Virus record (IMG/VR): IMGVR_UViG_3300035660_000001
Coordinates: 62,001-126,000 of that record
Reading direction: 5' to 3' (one strand)
Length of the DNA stretch: 64,000 bases
From: a virus
Below are positions 58,828 to 64,000 of this stretch, one piece after another; the stretch's first letter is position 1, and each line of letters begins with the position of its first letter. Made by a program: the position numbers and the translations under genes. Under the pieces are notes generated by a model. That model was not told the origin of the DNA. It did no database searches and worked only from the letters and a program-made list of their open reading frames with translations.

Positions 58828-58856
58828 TTGACTGTCAATCTGAGGTATGTTATAAT
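58828..58856 (+). promoter_or_regulatory. Sigma70-type promoter of unit 58908-62827
   Basis: TTGACT at 58828-58833 and TATAAT at 58851-58856 have a 17-base spacer. TAGTGCACGAA lies 56 bases upstream of the -35 box, exactly as at the promoter at 53357, and the two leaders share AGGTA, TAACCCCAAGT and AGGAGGAGAGCA blocks. Confidence 0.85.
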
Positions 58857-58881
58857 ATAACCGTAGTCAGAAGGTAATCCC

Positions 58882-58893
58882 CTAACCCCAAGT
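58882..58893 (+). promoter_or_regulatory. YTAACCCCAA leader motif, copy 3
   Basis: CTAACCCCAAGT lies 26 bases before the ATG at 58908 and is followed by AGGAGGAGAGCAAG. Confidence 0.72.
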
Positions 58894-58907
58894 AGGAGGA
58901 GAGCAAG

Positions 58908-59225
58908 ATGTCAGACGTGAAGATCAGCAGGACGCAGACCATCGTGGGTTATGACTTTCGGAGCGGCATCGATTCCGGCCTAGACATTTTCAGAGGCCGG
59001 GGAGAGATGCTCGACGAAGGCAAAGCTCCGGTGGTCTTTACCTGGGAAGCCCGGAAGGACGGAAAGAAGGCCCACCTGAGCGTGGCCATCATCCTTCCGA
59101 AGAACGCCCCAGAGGAAATGGCGGACATTACTAAGAGGCTGTATCCGGCCATTCTCGACAGCATCAAGCCTCCCAGAAAATCCCGCAAGGCTTTCAAAAT
59201 CCACGTCGGCGAAGAGAGGAGCTAG
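58908..59225 (+). CDS. Hypothetical early protein
   Basis: The 105-residue product begins with strands (ISRTQTIVGYDFRSGIDSGL), has an acid/Gly-rich turn and ends with a basic region (RKSRKAFKIHVGEE). It is the first gene after the promoter at 58828. No family recognised. Confidence 0.6.
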   Translation: MSDVKISRTQTIVGYDFRSGIDSGLDIFRGRGEMLDEGKAPVVFTWEARKDGKKAHLSVAIILPKNAPEEMADITKRLYPAILDSIKPPRKSRKAFKIHVGEERS

Positions 59226-59227
59226 CC

Positions 59228-59548
59228 ATGACCCCGAAGACAGCGAAGGACTTCACAAGGTGGATGGCCCCGAGGCTTCTCGAGACGCTCGAGGGCGAAG
59301 AGATCAGGCTGTTCATGACTTCCCCTGGCGCTCACAAGGAGTTCGGGGGGCAGGAGCCCTACAACGGAGTCATCGCAGTGAAGGGCGGCCATCTTATGTT
59401 CGACGGGACGGATCGGGGGCGGATCTCGAGTGCCCTGGCGATGTCCCTGTTCAGAGATGCGTTCTACGGTCAGTTCGGATACCTGCCGGGATCCCAGCGG
59501 GCGGTCCAGGCCATGCACGAAGAATTCGGGTCACCGAAAGGAGTATGA
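59228..59548 (+). CDS. Hypothetical protein
   Basis: The 106-residue product starts two bases after the previous stop. It has a helical first third (DFTRWMAPRLLETLEGEEIR), then strands with GGHLMFDGTDRGRISSAL and a final FGYLPGSQRAVQAMHEEFG. No family recognised; the position suggests an early accessory role. Confidence 0.58.
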   Translation: MTPKTAKDFTRWMAPRLLETLEGEEIRLFMTSPGAHKEFGGQEPYNGVIAVKGGHLMFDGTDRGRISSALAMSLFRDAFYGQFGYLPGSQRAVQAMHEEFGSPKGV

Positions 59549-59552
59549 AGCC

Positions 59553-59978
59553 ATGAAGCAGAACGACGTCGGAATCAACATCCAGCCGCCCGAGCAGGCG
59601 GTGGGGTCGCTCAGGGACGATCTCAAGAGGTGGCTGACCGTGAAGGCCAACCTCAGCGACATGCGGAAGGAAGTCGAGCGGCTCGAGGAGATCGAAGAGG
59701 GTATCCGGAGGGCGCTCGCTCCCGAGATCATGACCTTCCCCAACCAGCAGGTGGCGGTTGGAGATAGCACGATCGTGGCGTCGATCGCCCACAGGGACTC
59801 GCCCAAGTATAAGGATGCCTTCGAGCTCGCCCTCACGAAGGTCAATGAGGCGACGCAGGCCATCATAGCCGACGCCCTGGCCTCGACGATGGGTCACAGC
59901 GAGTGGCCGGAGCTCAAGGTCAAAGCCGGGAAGAAGCTCAAGGTCAAGGCCATCGTGGGAACGGTTCAGGTAGCCTGA
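59553..59978 (+). CDS. Hypothetical coiled-coil protein
   Basis: The 141-residue product has a heptad-like stretch at about residues 22-52 (LSDMRKEVERLEEIEEGIRR) followed by strands with FPNQQVAVGDSTIV and a helical part. GAAAGGAG lies about ten bases before the ATG. No family recognised. Confidence 0.58.
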   Translation: MKQNDVGINIQPPEQAVGSLRDDLKRWLTVKANLSDMRKEVERLEEIEEGIRRALAPEIMTFPNQQVAVGDSTIVASIAHRDSPKYKDAFELALTKVNEATQAIIADALASTMGHSEWPELKVKAGKKLKVKAIVGTVQVA

Positions 59979-60094
59979 GAGCCGAGGGGTGCGGGGGCGA
60001 CCTCGCAAGACGGTGTGCGTATCCGACACCATGACGCAGAGTCCACCCCCGCACTAAGGCCACGCAGGATATCCCAAGTAACCTGCAGGCGAAG
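59979..60094 (+). promoter_or_regulatory. Structured leader upstream of gene 60123
   Basis: GTGCGGGGG (59989-59997) pairs with CCCCCGCAC (60046-60054), enclosing a small stem GGTGT/ACACC. A second stem GCAGG/CCTGC (60064-60068 and 60082-60086) follows. The leader motif and ribosome site come next. The same order, in shortened form, is found before 62039. It may be a regulatory RNA element; it does not fold as a tRNA. Confidence 0.55.
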
Positions 60095-60106
60095 TTAACC
60101 CCAAGT
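60095..60106 (+). promoter_or_regulatory. YTAACCCCAA leader motif, copy 4
   Basis: TTAACCCCAAGT lies 28 bases before the ATG at 60123 and is followed by AAAAGGAG. Confidence 0.72.
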
Positions 60107-60122
60107 AAAAGGAGAGACGGAG

Positions 60123-60518
60123 ATGAAGTTCAGAGATTCATACGGAGAGTTCAAAACGAAGGTGAAGGATGCCTTCGTGGCGCTGAGGAAGCAGGGCTAT
60201 CAGTGCCGGATGAATTTCATGTGCTGTCAGTCATGCGGCTGGGCGGCTCTCTCGACTGAGGGCGAGAGAGCGGTCTTCTGGCACAGGCAGGACACCGAAG
60301 GCTACAACGATCAGGAGCCCGGCCTCTACATGGCTTGGAGCGGTGACGGAAACGAAATTAAGAAAGCTCTTGAGGACGCAGGGCTGAAGGTGGAGTGGGA
60401 CGGAACCCGTGACGGGCGCATCTGGGTCGAGCTAAAGCCTGCGCTTGAAATCAAGCCGGTGCTCATGCCCCAGAGCGAGGCATACCTTCGGACGATGGCT
60501 CTTTCGATCGGCGCGTAA
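60123..60518 (+). CDS. Hypothetical protein with CCQSCGW motif
   Basis: The 131-residue product has MNFMCCQSCGWAALS near residues 32-46 and VFWHRQDTEGYNDQEPGLYM near 54-73, then LEDAGLKVEWDGTRDGRIWV. The first two blocks recall DUF6891-type proteins, found in bacteria and phages; this is recall, not a search. Function unknown. Confidence 0.6.
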   Translation: MKFRDSYGEFKTKVKDAFVALRKQGYQCRMNFMCCQSCGWAALSTEGERAVFWHRQDTEGYNDQEPGLYMAWSGDGNEIKKALEDAGLKVEWDGTRDGRIWVELKPALEIKPVLMPQSEAYLRTMALSIGA

Positions 60519-60520
60519 CG

Positions 60521-60533
60521 ATAACCCCAAGAG
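60521..60533 (+). promoter_or_regulatory. YTAACCCCAA-type leader motif, copy 5
   Basis: ATAACCCCAAGAG (A in place of the first pyrimidine) lies 26 bases before the ATG at 60547 and three bases after the previous stop; AGGAGAG follows. Confidence 0.65.
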
Positions 60534-60546
60534 AGGAGAGACGACA

Positions 60547-61101
60547 ATGGGAGTGGATGCGAAGGTGAACTTAGACCCGAGAACCGAAGTGCGGAAGGTT
60601 TCGGAAGTACTCGGGAAAATCCTGGGCTGTGAGAGCTCGATCCAACCCCTTCCTGGGGGCGGGGGAGAGTATCACATCTACGTCGACGTTCAGGGCGCGA
60701 AGGTGAGGCCGTCCAACGAAGTAACCTGTTGCTATATCGATGTCGACAACGGCAGGGGCTACGCCCACAGCTTTCTGTATCACTTCGAAGGCTACGACGG
60801 GGGTCGGCTGATTATGGGCGGGTCGACGGCGACGAACATCGCCATCTTCCGGCGCCTGGCGGACTTCTTCGGAGGGACGGTCGACTACAACGACTGCGAC
60901 AGCAAGAAGGTGAACTACCGATGCCAGCCCCTGCCCTTCGCCTTCGCAGACGACGACGAGGATTGGGCGAAGCTCCAGAGGGAGATCAATGGGGTCCAGC
61001 CGCTCACCCTGCACGAGGTCAAGAAGTTCGATCGGTACGCCGGGTATCCCTGGGATCGGGACGAGGAGGAAACACTCAAGAGGATCAGCGGGGAGGCGTG
61101 A
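60547..61101 (+). CDS. Hypothetical protein
   Basis: The 184-residue product begins MGVDAKVNLDPRTEVRKVSE, has a Gly-rich GGGGEYHIYVDVQGAKV strand and FADDDEDWAKLQREINGVQP near the end. No family recognised. The stop overlaps the ATG of the next gene. Confidence 0.6.
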   Translation: MGVDAKVNLDPRTEVRKVSEVLGKILGCESSIQPLPGGGGEYHIYVDVQGAKVRPSNEVTCCYIDVDNGRGYAHSFLYHFEGYDGGRLIMGGSTATNIAIFRRLADFFGGTVDYNDCDSKKVNYRCQPLPFAFADDDEDWAKLQREINGVQPLTLHEVKKFDRYAGYPWDRDEEETLKRISGEA

Positions 61102-61349
61102 TGCGGAAAGCCCGGATCATTAAAATAACCCCGGAGTTCGATGAGAATGTCCGCAGTCGCAACCTTTTCAGGGTTACTTATCGGGGGTGGGACGGCCAGG
61201 AGTGGTTCGGAGATAATACCTGGGAGGACGTCCGACTTCAGAAGATCTGCGAGAGGTTGATCGATGCCGGATTCAAGGAAGAGGATTTGAGAGAGTTCGA
61301 AGAGGCGGTCCGGGAGCTCGTGGATTGTGAACGAGAATATCAGGACTGA
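61101..61349 (+). CDS. Small hypothetical protein
   Basis: The 82-residue product (MRKARIIKITPEFDENVRSR, VTYRGWDGQEWFG, then an acidic helix LREFEEAVRELVDCEREY) starts at an ATG overlapping the previous stop. The coupling supports it. Function unknown. Confidence 0.57.
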   Translation: MRKARIIKITPEFDENVRSRNLFRVTYRGWDGQEWFGDNTWEDVRLQKICERLIDAGFKEEDLREFEEAVRELVDCEREYQD

Positions 61350-61363
61350 GGGAGGAATAGATT

Positions 61364-61555
61364 ATGGTGAAGCGATTCGACGTAATGATTAGGCAGGGCT
61401 TCATCAGGAGATGGCGCCGTTCCGTGACGATGAGGAAGGCGTTGAAGCTCGGCGTTCCACGGCTGGCGGTGTCGGATCTCGATGTGATGGACGAATATGC
61501 TGAGGGTGAGGATCTCGGCAAGCCGGATAATCTCCGGGTGATAAGAGTGCAGTGA
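61364..61555 (+). CDS. Small basic hypothetical protein
   Basis: The 63-residue product has a basic N-terminus (RFDVMIRQGFIRRWRRSVTM) and an acidic C-terminal part. GGAGGAATAGATT precedes the ATG. No family recognised. Confidence 0.52.
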   Translation: MVKRFDVMIRQGFIRRWRRSVTMRKALKLGVPRLAVSDLDVMDEYAEGEDLGKPDNLRVIRVQ

Positions 61556-61590
61556 TAATTAAAATTTTGAAGGATAGGAGGTGAATCATA

Positions 61591-61941
61591 ATGTCCAATA
61601 AGAAGTCCGCAGACGCATATCGTGATCGGGTGATCGCCTTGCACAAGGAGGGCAAGAAGGATTCCCAGATCGTTCGGGATCTGAAGATCTCGAGAGGCAT
61701 GGTGTGGAGAATCATGAAGGCTTTCAAGAAGGGCGGGCACGTGGCCAAGCCGGGATCCAAGAAGGCCGCTCCGAAGGCCCAACCGAAAGCGAAGGCCGAG
61801 GCCAAGAAGCCGGAGGCAAAACCGGAGGCCCCGAAAGCGGAATCCGCAAAGGCCGATCCGAAGGCTCAGGTCGTGGACGCCGACAAGGCTCGGGCGGAGG
61901 CCAAGCTGAGAGGCGCCAAGGTCACAGCCAAAGGTCTATAG
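61591..61941 (+). CDS. HTH protein with histone H1-like tail
   Basis: The 116-residue product has a Hin-like helix-turn-helix (residues about 10-45: RVIALHKEGKKDSQIVRDLK, ISRGMVWRIMKAF) that resembles the DNA-binding part of resolvases and transposases. The rest is Lys/Ala/Pro/Glu-rich (KKAAPKAQPKAKAEAKKPEA and similar), like the tail of histone H1. GGAGGTGAATCATA precedes the ATG. It may bind or compact DNA. No recombinase domain follows, so it is not a resolvase. Confidence 0.62.
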   Translation: MSNKKSADAYRDRVIALHKEGKKDSQIVRDLKISRGMVWRIMKAFKKGGHVAKPGSKKAAPKAQPKAKAEAKKPEAKPEAPKAESAKADPKAQVVDADKARAEAKLRGAKVTAKGL

Positions 61942-62019
61942 CCGATGGGGTGCGGGGTCATCCCCGCACTTAAGGCACAAGGCAGGTCCAAAGTCCTGCC
62001 CTGGATCTAACCCCAATAC
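61942..62019 (+). promoter_or_regulatory. Structured leader and YTAACCCCAA motif, copy 6
   Basis: A hairpin GTGCGGGG/CCCCGCAC with loop TCAT (61950-61969), a second hairpin GGCAGG/CCTGCC (61981-62000) and the motif CTAACCCCAATAC (62007-62019) lie 32 bases before the ATG at 62039. The order and the GTGCGGGG and GCAGG arms match the leader of gene 60123. Confidence 0.6.
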
Positions 62020-62038
62020 CCGGTCTGAAGGAGATGCG

Positions 62039-62269
62039 ATGGCGAGAGAACAAAAACGACAGGAAGTGAAGGACGCCCTCTGGCGGCTTGACGAAGAAGT
62101 TTCCCGGCTATCCGGAGAAGCTTCTCGGAGAGTTGGTGAGGCGTGGAAGGCTTACGTCGAGCACGAGAAGGACTGGCGTAAGCACCTCAAACACGCCGGG
62201 GTCGCCTTGAGAGATGCGGAAAATAAAGTAAGTATGGCGTGGGAATCACTCGACGTGAAAGACTTATAG
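62039..62269 (+). CDS. Small helical hypothetical protein
   Basis: The 76-residue product is one long charged helix pattern (KDALWRLDEEVSRLSGEASR, AWKAYVEHEKDWRKHLKHAG). GAAGGAGATGCG precedes the ATG. Function unknown. Confidence 0.56.
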   Translation: MAREQKRQEVKDALWRLDEEVSRLSGEASRRVGEAWKAYVEHEKDWRKHLKHAGVALRDAENKVSMAWESLDVKDL

Positions 62270-62278
62270 GAGGATGTG

Positions 62279-62488
62279 ATGGGGCTGAATGATTCTCAGG
62301 GATGCTCGACAACCAAGACCCCCGGTCAGTTCGCCTACGATGAATTCACATCGAAGTTCACAGGCCGGAGGATGGTGCAGTGGGACTACCGGGACAGCAA
62401 AGGCAATCTCTTCTCCGGGGTGGCCAAGTCCGTGGAGGCCGCCCGGGAGGTCGCTCGGAAACAATCTGGGGAGCCCGTAGAGGGCTAA
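62279..62488 (+). CDS. Small hypothetical protein
   Basis: The 69-residue product (GRRMVQWDYRDSKGNLFSGV, then an amphipathic helix SVEAAREVARKQSG) follows an AGGAGG site four bases before the ATG. A GTG at 62276 is also in frame. No family recognised. Confidence 0.52.
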   Translation: MGLNDSQGCSTTKTPGQFAYDEFTSKFTGRRMVQWDYRDSKGNLFSGVAKSVEAAREVARKQSGEPVEG

Positions 62489-62500
62489 AGGAGGCTGTAG

Positions 62501-62827
62501 GTGCTTACGCTCGTTCTGGTGGGGGTTTCCCTCCTACTCCTGGTGATCGCCCGCCTGTGGGCTTACAGGAGGCTAAAAAGGGGGGTAAACGCCTCTACCC
62601 AGCGGGTGCTCAGAGCGTGGGACTGGGGGAGGCTGATCCTGCTGAGCCTGGGGGGCGTGGCTTCCGTGATCGGGGGCGGTCTGTGGGCTTGGGGCCTAAT
62701 GATCGTGGTGGTCATCCTGATTGAAGTGGCCATGCCCTTCGTGATGGTCAGTCCCCCGGATCGGTCCAACGGGAAGTGCAGGCGGCCTCCCCCGACCCGG
62801 GGCAACGAGAACAGAATAGTTCTATGA
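62501..62827 (+). CDS. Small membrane protein
   Basis: The 108-residue product has hydrophobic segments at about residues 2-20, 46-62 and 65-83 (VLVGVSLLLLVIARLW, ILLSLGGVASVIGGG, GLMIVVVILIEVAM) with a basic loop between the first two. The start is GTG 62501 after AAAGGAGGCTGTAG. The unit ends with a terminator directly after it. Confidence 0.58.
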   Translation: MLTLVLVGVSLLLLVIARLWAYRRLKRGVNASTQRVLRAWDWGRLILLSLGGVASVIGGGLWAWGLMIVVVILIEVAMPFVMVSPPDRSNGKCRRPPPTRGNENRIVL

Positions 62828-62833
62828 AGGAAG

Positions 62834-62873
62834 CCCTGGCGGGTCCAGCGGGATTCGCCAGGGTAACTTTTTA
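62834..62873 (+). terminator. Rho-independent terminator
   Basis: CCCTGGCG (62834-62841) and CGCCAGGG (62856-62863) form an 8-bp perfect stem around a 14-base loop, followed by TAACTTTTTAA. It begins seven bases after the last stop of the unit and eleven bases separate its end from the next -35 box. Confidence 0.8.
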
Positions 62874-62883
62874 ATGAACCCTC

Positions 62884-62912
62884 TTGACAATTACTTTGGA
62901 ATCCGCTATAAT
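62884..62912 (+). promoter_or_regulatory. Sigma70-type promoter of unit 63021 onward
   Basis: TTGACA at 62884-62889 and TATAAT at 62907-62912 are the consensus boxes with a 17-base spacer holding TTGGAAT at 62896-62902, the same place as in the promoters at 42972 and, as TTGGATT, at 53357. Confidence 0.88.
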
Positions 62913-62949
62913 GTTAACCTCTGATGGATGTTCTTTACAAAGGAGTCGG

Positions 62950-63000
62950 TTGTGGTGTGATGGGGTGGATGTCCCTCTCGATAGGGAATTCACCCCATAA
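62950..63000 (+). CDS. Possible 16-residue leader peptide
   Basis: TTG at 62950 follows AAAGGAG at a normal distance and opens a 16-codon frame ending at TAA 63000 (MWCDGVDVPLDREFTP). It covers the hairpin in the 5' leader of gene 63021. It may be a regulatory leader ORF or chance. Confidence 0.3.
   Translation: MWCDGVDVPLDREFTP
62960..62998 (+). promoter_or_regulatory. Two-stem hairpin in 5' leader
   Basis: ATGGGGTG (62960-62967) pairs perfectly with CACCCCAT (62991-62998), enclosing a second stem TCCCT/AGGGA (62972-62976 and 62983-62987) with loop CTCGAT. It lies between the promoter at 62884 and the start at 63021. It may control translation; no known riboswitch class is recognised. Confidence 0.65.
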
Positions 63001-63020
63001 CCTCATGAGGAAGATTTATT

Positions 63021-63548
63021 ATGGCTAGGATTTATCAGCGAAAGAAATTAAGGGTTGGCGACCACGTCGAAGTCCTTCAGATCCATTCCCAGTCCGATTA
63101 TAGTTTCCTGGTCGGGACTCGGGGGGTCGTTAAGGGGGCCGGACATGCCGGGGCTTACGCCGTCCAGTTCTGCAAGAGACATCGGGATCTGAATACCTGT
63201 GATGGGTGTTGCCTTCCGGATCGTGGTCTGTGGCTTGGGAGGTCTCAGCTCAAGCTCGTGTCCGATCATCCCGTTTACTACCCATCCGATCAGGTGAGAA
63301 GGTCCCGGCGTAATGCGGCTCAGGCAGTTCCCCGGCGTCGTGTTCACAACGCCGACGAGCGGGAGGCTCTGGGGAGGCGTGGACGGGTCGGAACGGATCC
63401 CGTCAGCCAGGCCCGGGCGCATTATCGGAACACGGTAAGGACTCTAGCGATGGCCGCCGTCCAGATGGTCACCCGGAAGGAAAAGCAAAGGCGTTCTCGG
63501 AAACCGTCCCTGAACGAGGAGGGCTTCGGAGTGATCGGGGAGCTGTGA
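63021..63548 (+). CDS. Hypothetical protein with SH3/KOW-like start and Cys cluster
   Basis: The 175-residue product begins with a strand-rich region (KLRVGDHVEVLQIHSQSDYS, LVGTRGVVKGAGHAGAYAVQ) resembling KOW/SH3-like folds, then CKRHRDLNTCDGCCLP, a Cys cluster. The C-terminal half is very basic (RRSRRNAAQAVPRRR, KEKQRRSRK). It is the first gene of the unit behind the promoter at 62884. Nucleic-acid binding is a possible role. Confidence 0.58.
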   Translation: MARIYQRKKLRVGDHVEVLQIHSQSDYSFLVGTRGVVKGAGHAGAYAVQFCKRHRDLNTCDGCCLPDRGLWLGRSQLKLVSDHPVYYPSDQVRRSRRNAAQAVPRRRVHNADEREALGRRGRVGTDPVSQARAHYRNTVRTLAMAAVQMVTRKEKQRRSRKPSLNEEGFGVIGEL

Positions 63549-63811
63549 GTTCGAAGCCGAAGTTCAAGGTCGGCCAGCGGGTCAGGGTGACTTGGGAGCA
63601 TACGCAGGAAGAAGAAGGGTTGCTCAATGAGGCCGGGACGATCGTGGAAGTTAAGGCCAGCGATTTTCTCTACGGGGTCCAGATGGACAAGGAGTCTCTC
63701 GGCCTGCACGACTGCTCGGGGAAGGCCAAGGAGGGGACGGGAAGATACCTCGAGGAGGTCCAGCTAGAGAGGGAAGAGGAGAAGCCCTTCGGAGTGGAGG
63801 GCGAGATATGA
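63545..63811 (+). CDS. Hypothetical SH3/KOW-like protein
   Basis: The 88-residue product starts at a GTG overlapping the previous stop (GTGA). FKVGQRVRVTWEHTQEEEGL, AGTIVEVKASDFLYGVQMD and YLEEVQLEREEE suggest a small beta barrel like that of the first part of the preceding protein. The product ends at 63811 and its stop overlaps a short frame. Confidence 0.57.
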   Translation: MSSKPKFKVGQRVRVTWEHTQEEEGLLNEAGTIVEVKASDFLYGVQMDKESLGLHDCSGKAKEGTGRYLEEVQLEREEEKPFGVEGEI

Positions 63812-63832
63812 AACCCAAAGAAGGGAGATGTC

Positions 63833-64000
63833 ATGGTTAAGAAGCAGTCCACGAAAGAGAAGGCAGAGCTGAGGAAGCGGCTCAAGGAGGAGTTCGCCAA
63901 CAAGCATCCTGGGGTGAAGAGCGGGATGACTTCGGATGAAGTGTTCCGGATGGACACCGGACAGCTCTGGTACGTCGACAAGACCAAGACCTTTATGTTC
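63833..64000 (+). CDS. Hypothetical protein, cut by the window edge
   Basis: The frame from ATG 63833 is open to the edge. GGGAG is five bases upstream. The first 56 residues are basic (MVKKQSTKEKAELRKRLKEE) followed by HPGVKSGMTSDEVFRMDTGQ. No family recognised; the full length is unknown. Confidence 0.52.
   Translation, partial: MVKKQSTKEKAELRKRLKEEFANKHPGVKSGMTSDEVFRMDTGQLWYVDKTKTFMF

Noticed and set aside
59989-60054. tRNA gene
   Set aside because: A 9-bp outer stem with 48 bases inside looks tRNA-like at first, but there is no D arm, anticodon arm of normal size, T arm or CCA-compatible end.
61591-61941. Resolvase or transposase
   Set aside because: Only the HTH resembles recombinases; there is no catalytic domain and no terminal repeats nearby.

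Overview
The window is a stretch of a large tailed phage with a contractile (myovirus-type) tail infecting a bacterium; no host housekeeping gene, terminase, capsid, polymerase or integrase gene is present, so it is an internal part of the genome. Every gene found reads on the + strand, most overlap or abut, and most starts carry strong AGGAGG-type ribosome sites. The host is probably a Gram-negative, GC-rich bacterium, possibly of the Fibrobacterota-Chlorobiota-Bacteroidota (FCB) kind: the phage encodes heptosyltransferase-like (GT9) enzymes and a secreted protein that ends in a domain resembling a type IX secretion sorting signal. The host assignment is inference.

Region 1 (1-42779) is the tail module. 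It runs: sheath end, two tube-like proteins, a membrane/coiled-coil protein next to a stand-alone CheY-like receiver, a tail chaperone with a -1 frameshift site, a tape measure with a lytic transglycosylase domain, then after an inserted block the LysM-like baseplate protein, hub, spike, SWIM protein, gp25-like and gp6/J-like wedge proteins, amidase, beta-helix fibre, holin candidate, P2 gpI-like protein and a C-type-lectin/FGE-fold protein. Two giant fibres consist of Gly-X-Ser triplets: 249 triplets with eight two-residue breaks in the first, and 506 apparently unbroken triplets in the second. Each is followed by modifying enzymes. Fibre 1 is followed by a glycosyltransferase, a radical-SAM/methyltransferase fusion and a UDP-xylose-synthase-like enzyme, and is flanked by two paralogous PurD-like ATP-grasp enzymes, each preceded by an overlapping micro-ORF. 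Fibre 2 is followed by a radical-SAM/SPASM protein and a large DNA methyltransferase.

Region 2 (42780-53199) is one long operon behind a consensus sigma70-type promoter. It encodes glycan enzymes: GT9 and GT2 glycosyltransferases, methyltransferases, a HAD phosphatase, and the CapE-like and CapG-like enzymes of UDP-N-acetyl-L-fucosamine synthesis.

Region 3 (53200-64000) holds small, probably early or middle genes in three promoter-led units: DUF932 protein, DNA ligase, secreted protein, an HTH protein with a histone-H1-like tail, and many unknowns. Four promoters share a 17-bp spacer, three of them with a TTGGA core at the same place. At least six leaders carry YTAACCCCAA (one copy ATAACCCCAA) 26-32 bases before the start codon, some with conserved hairpins.

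The unifying hypothesis is that the glycan and radical-SAM/ATP-grasp enzymes modify the serine-every-third-residue fibres, or alternatively the host surface. This is inference from gene order and composition.
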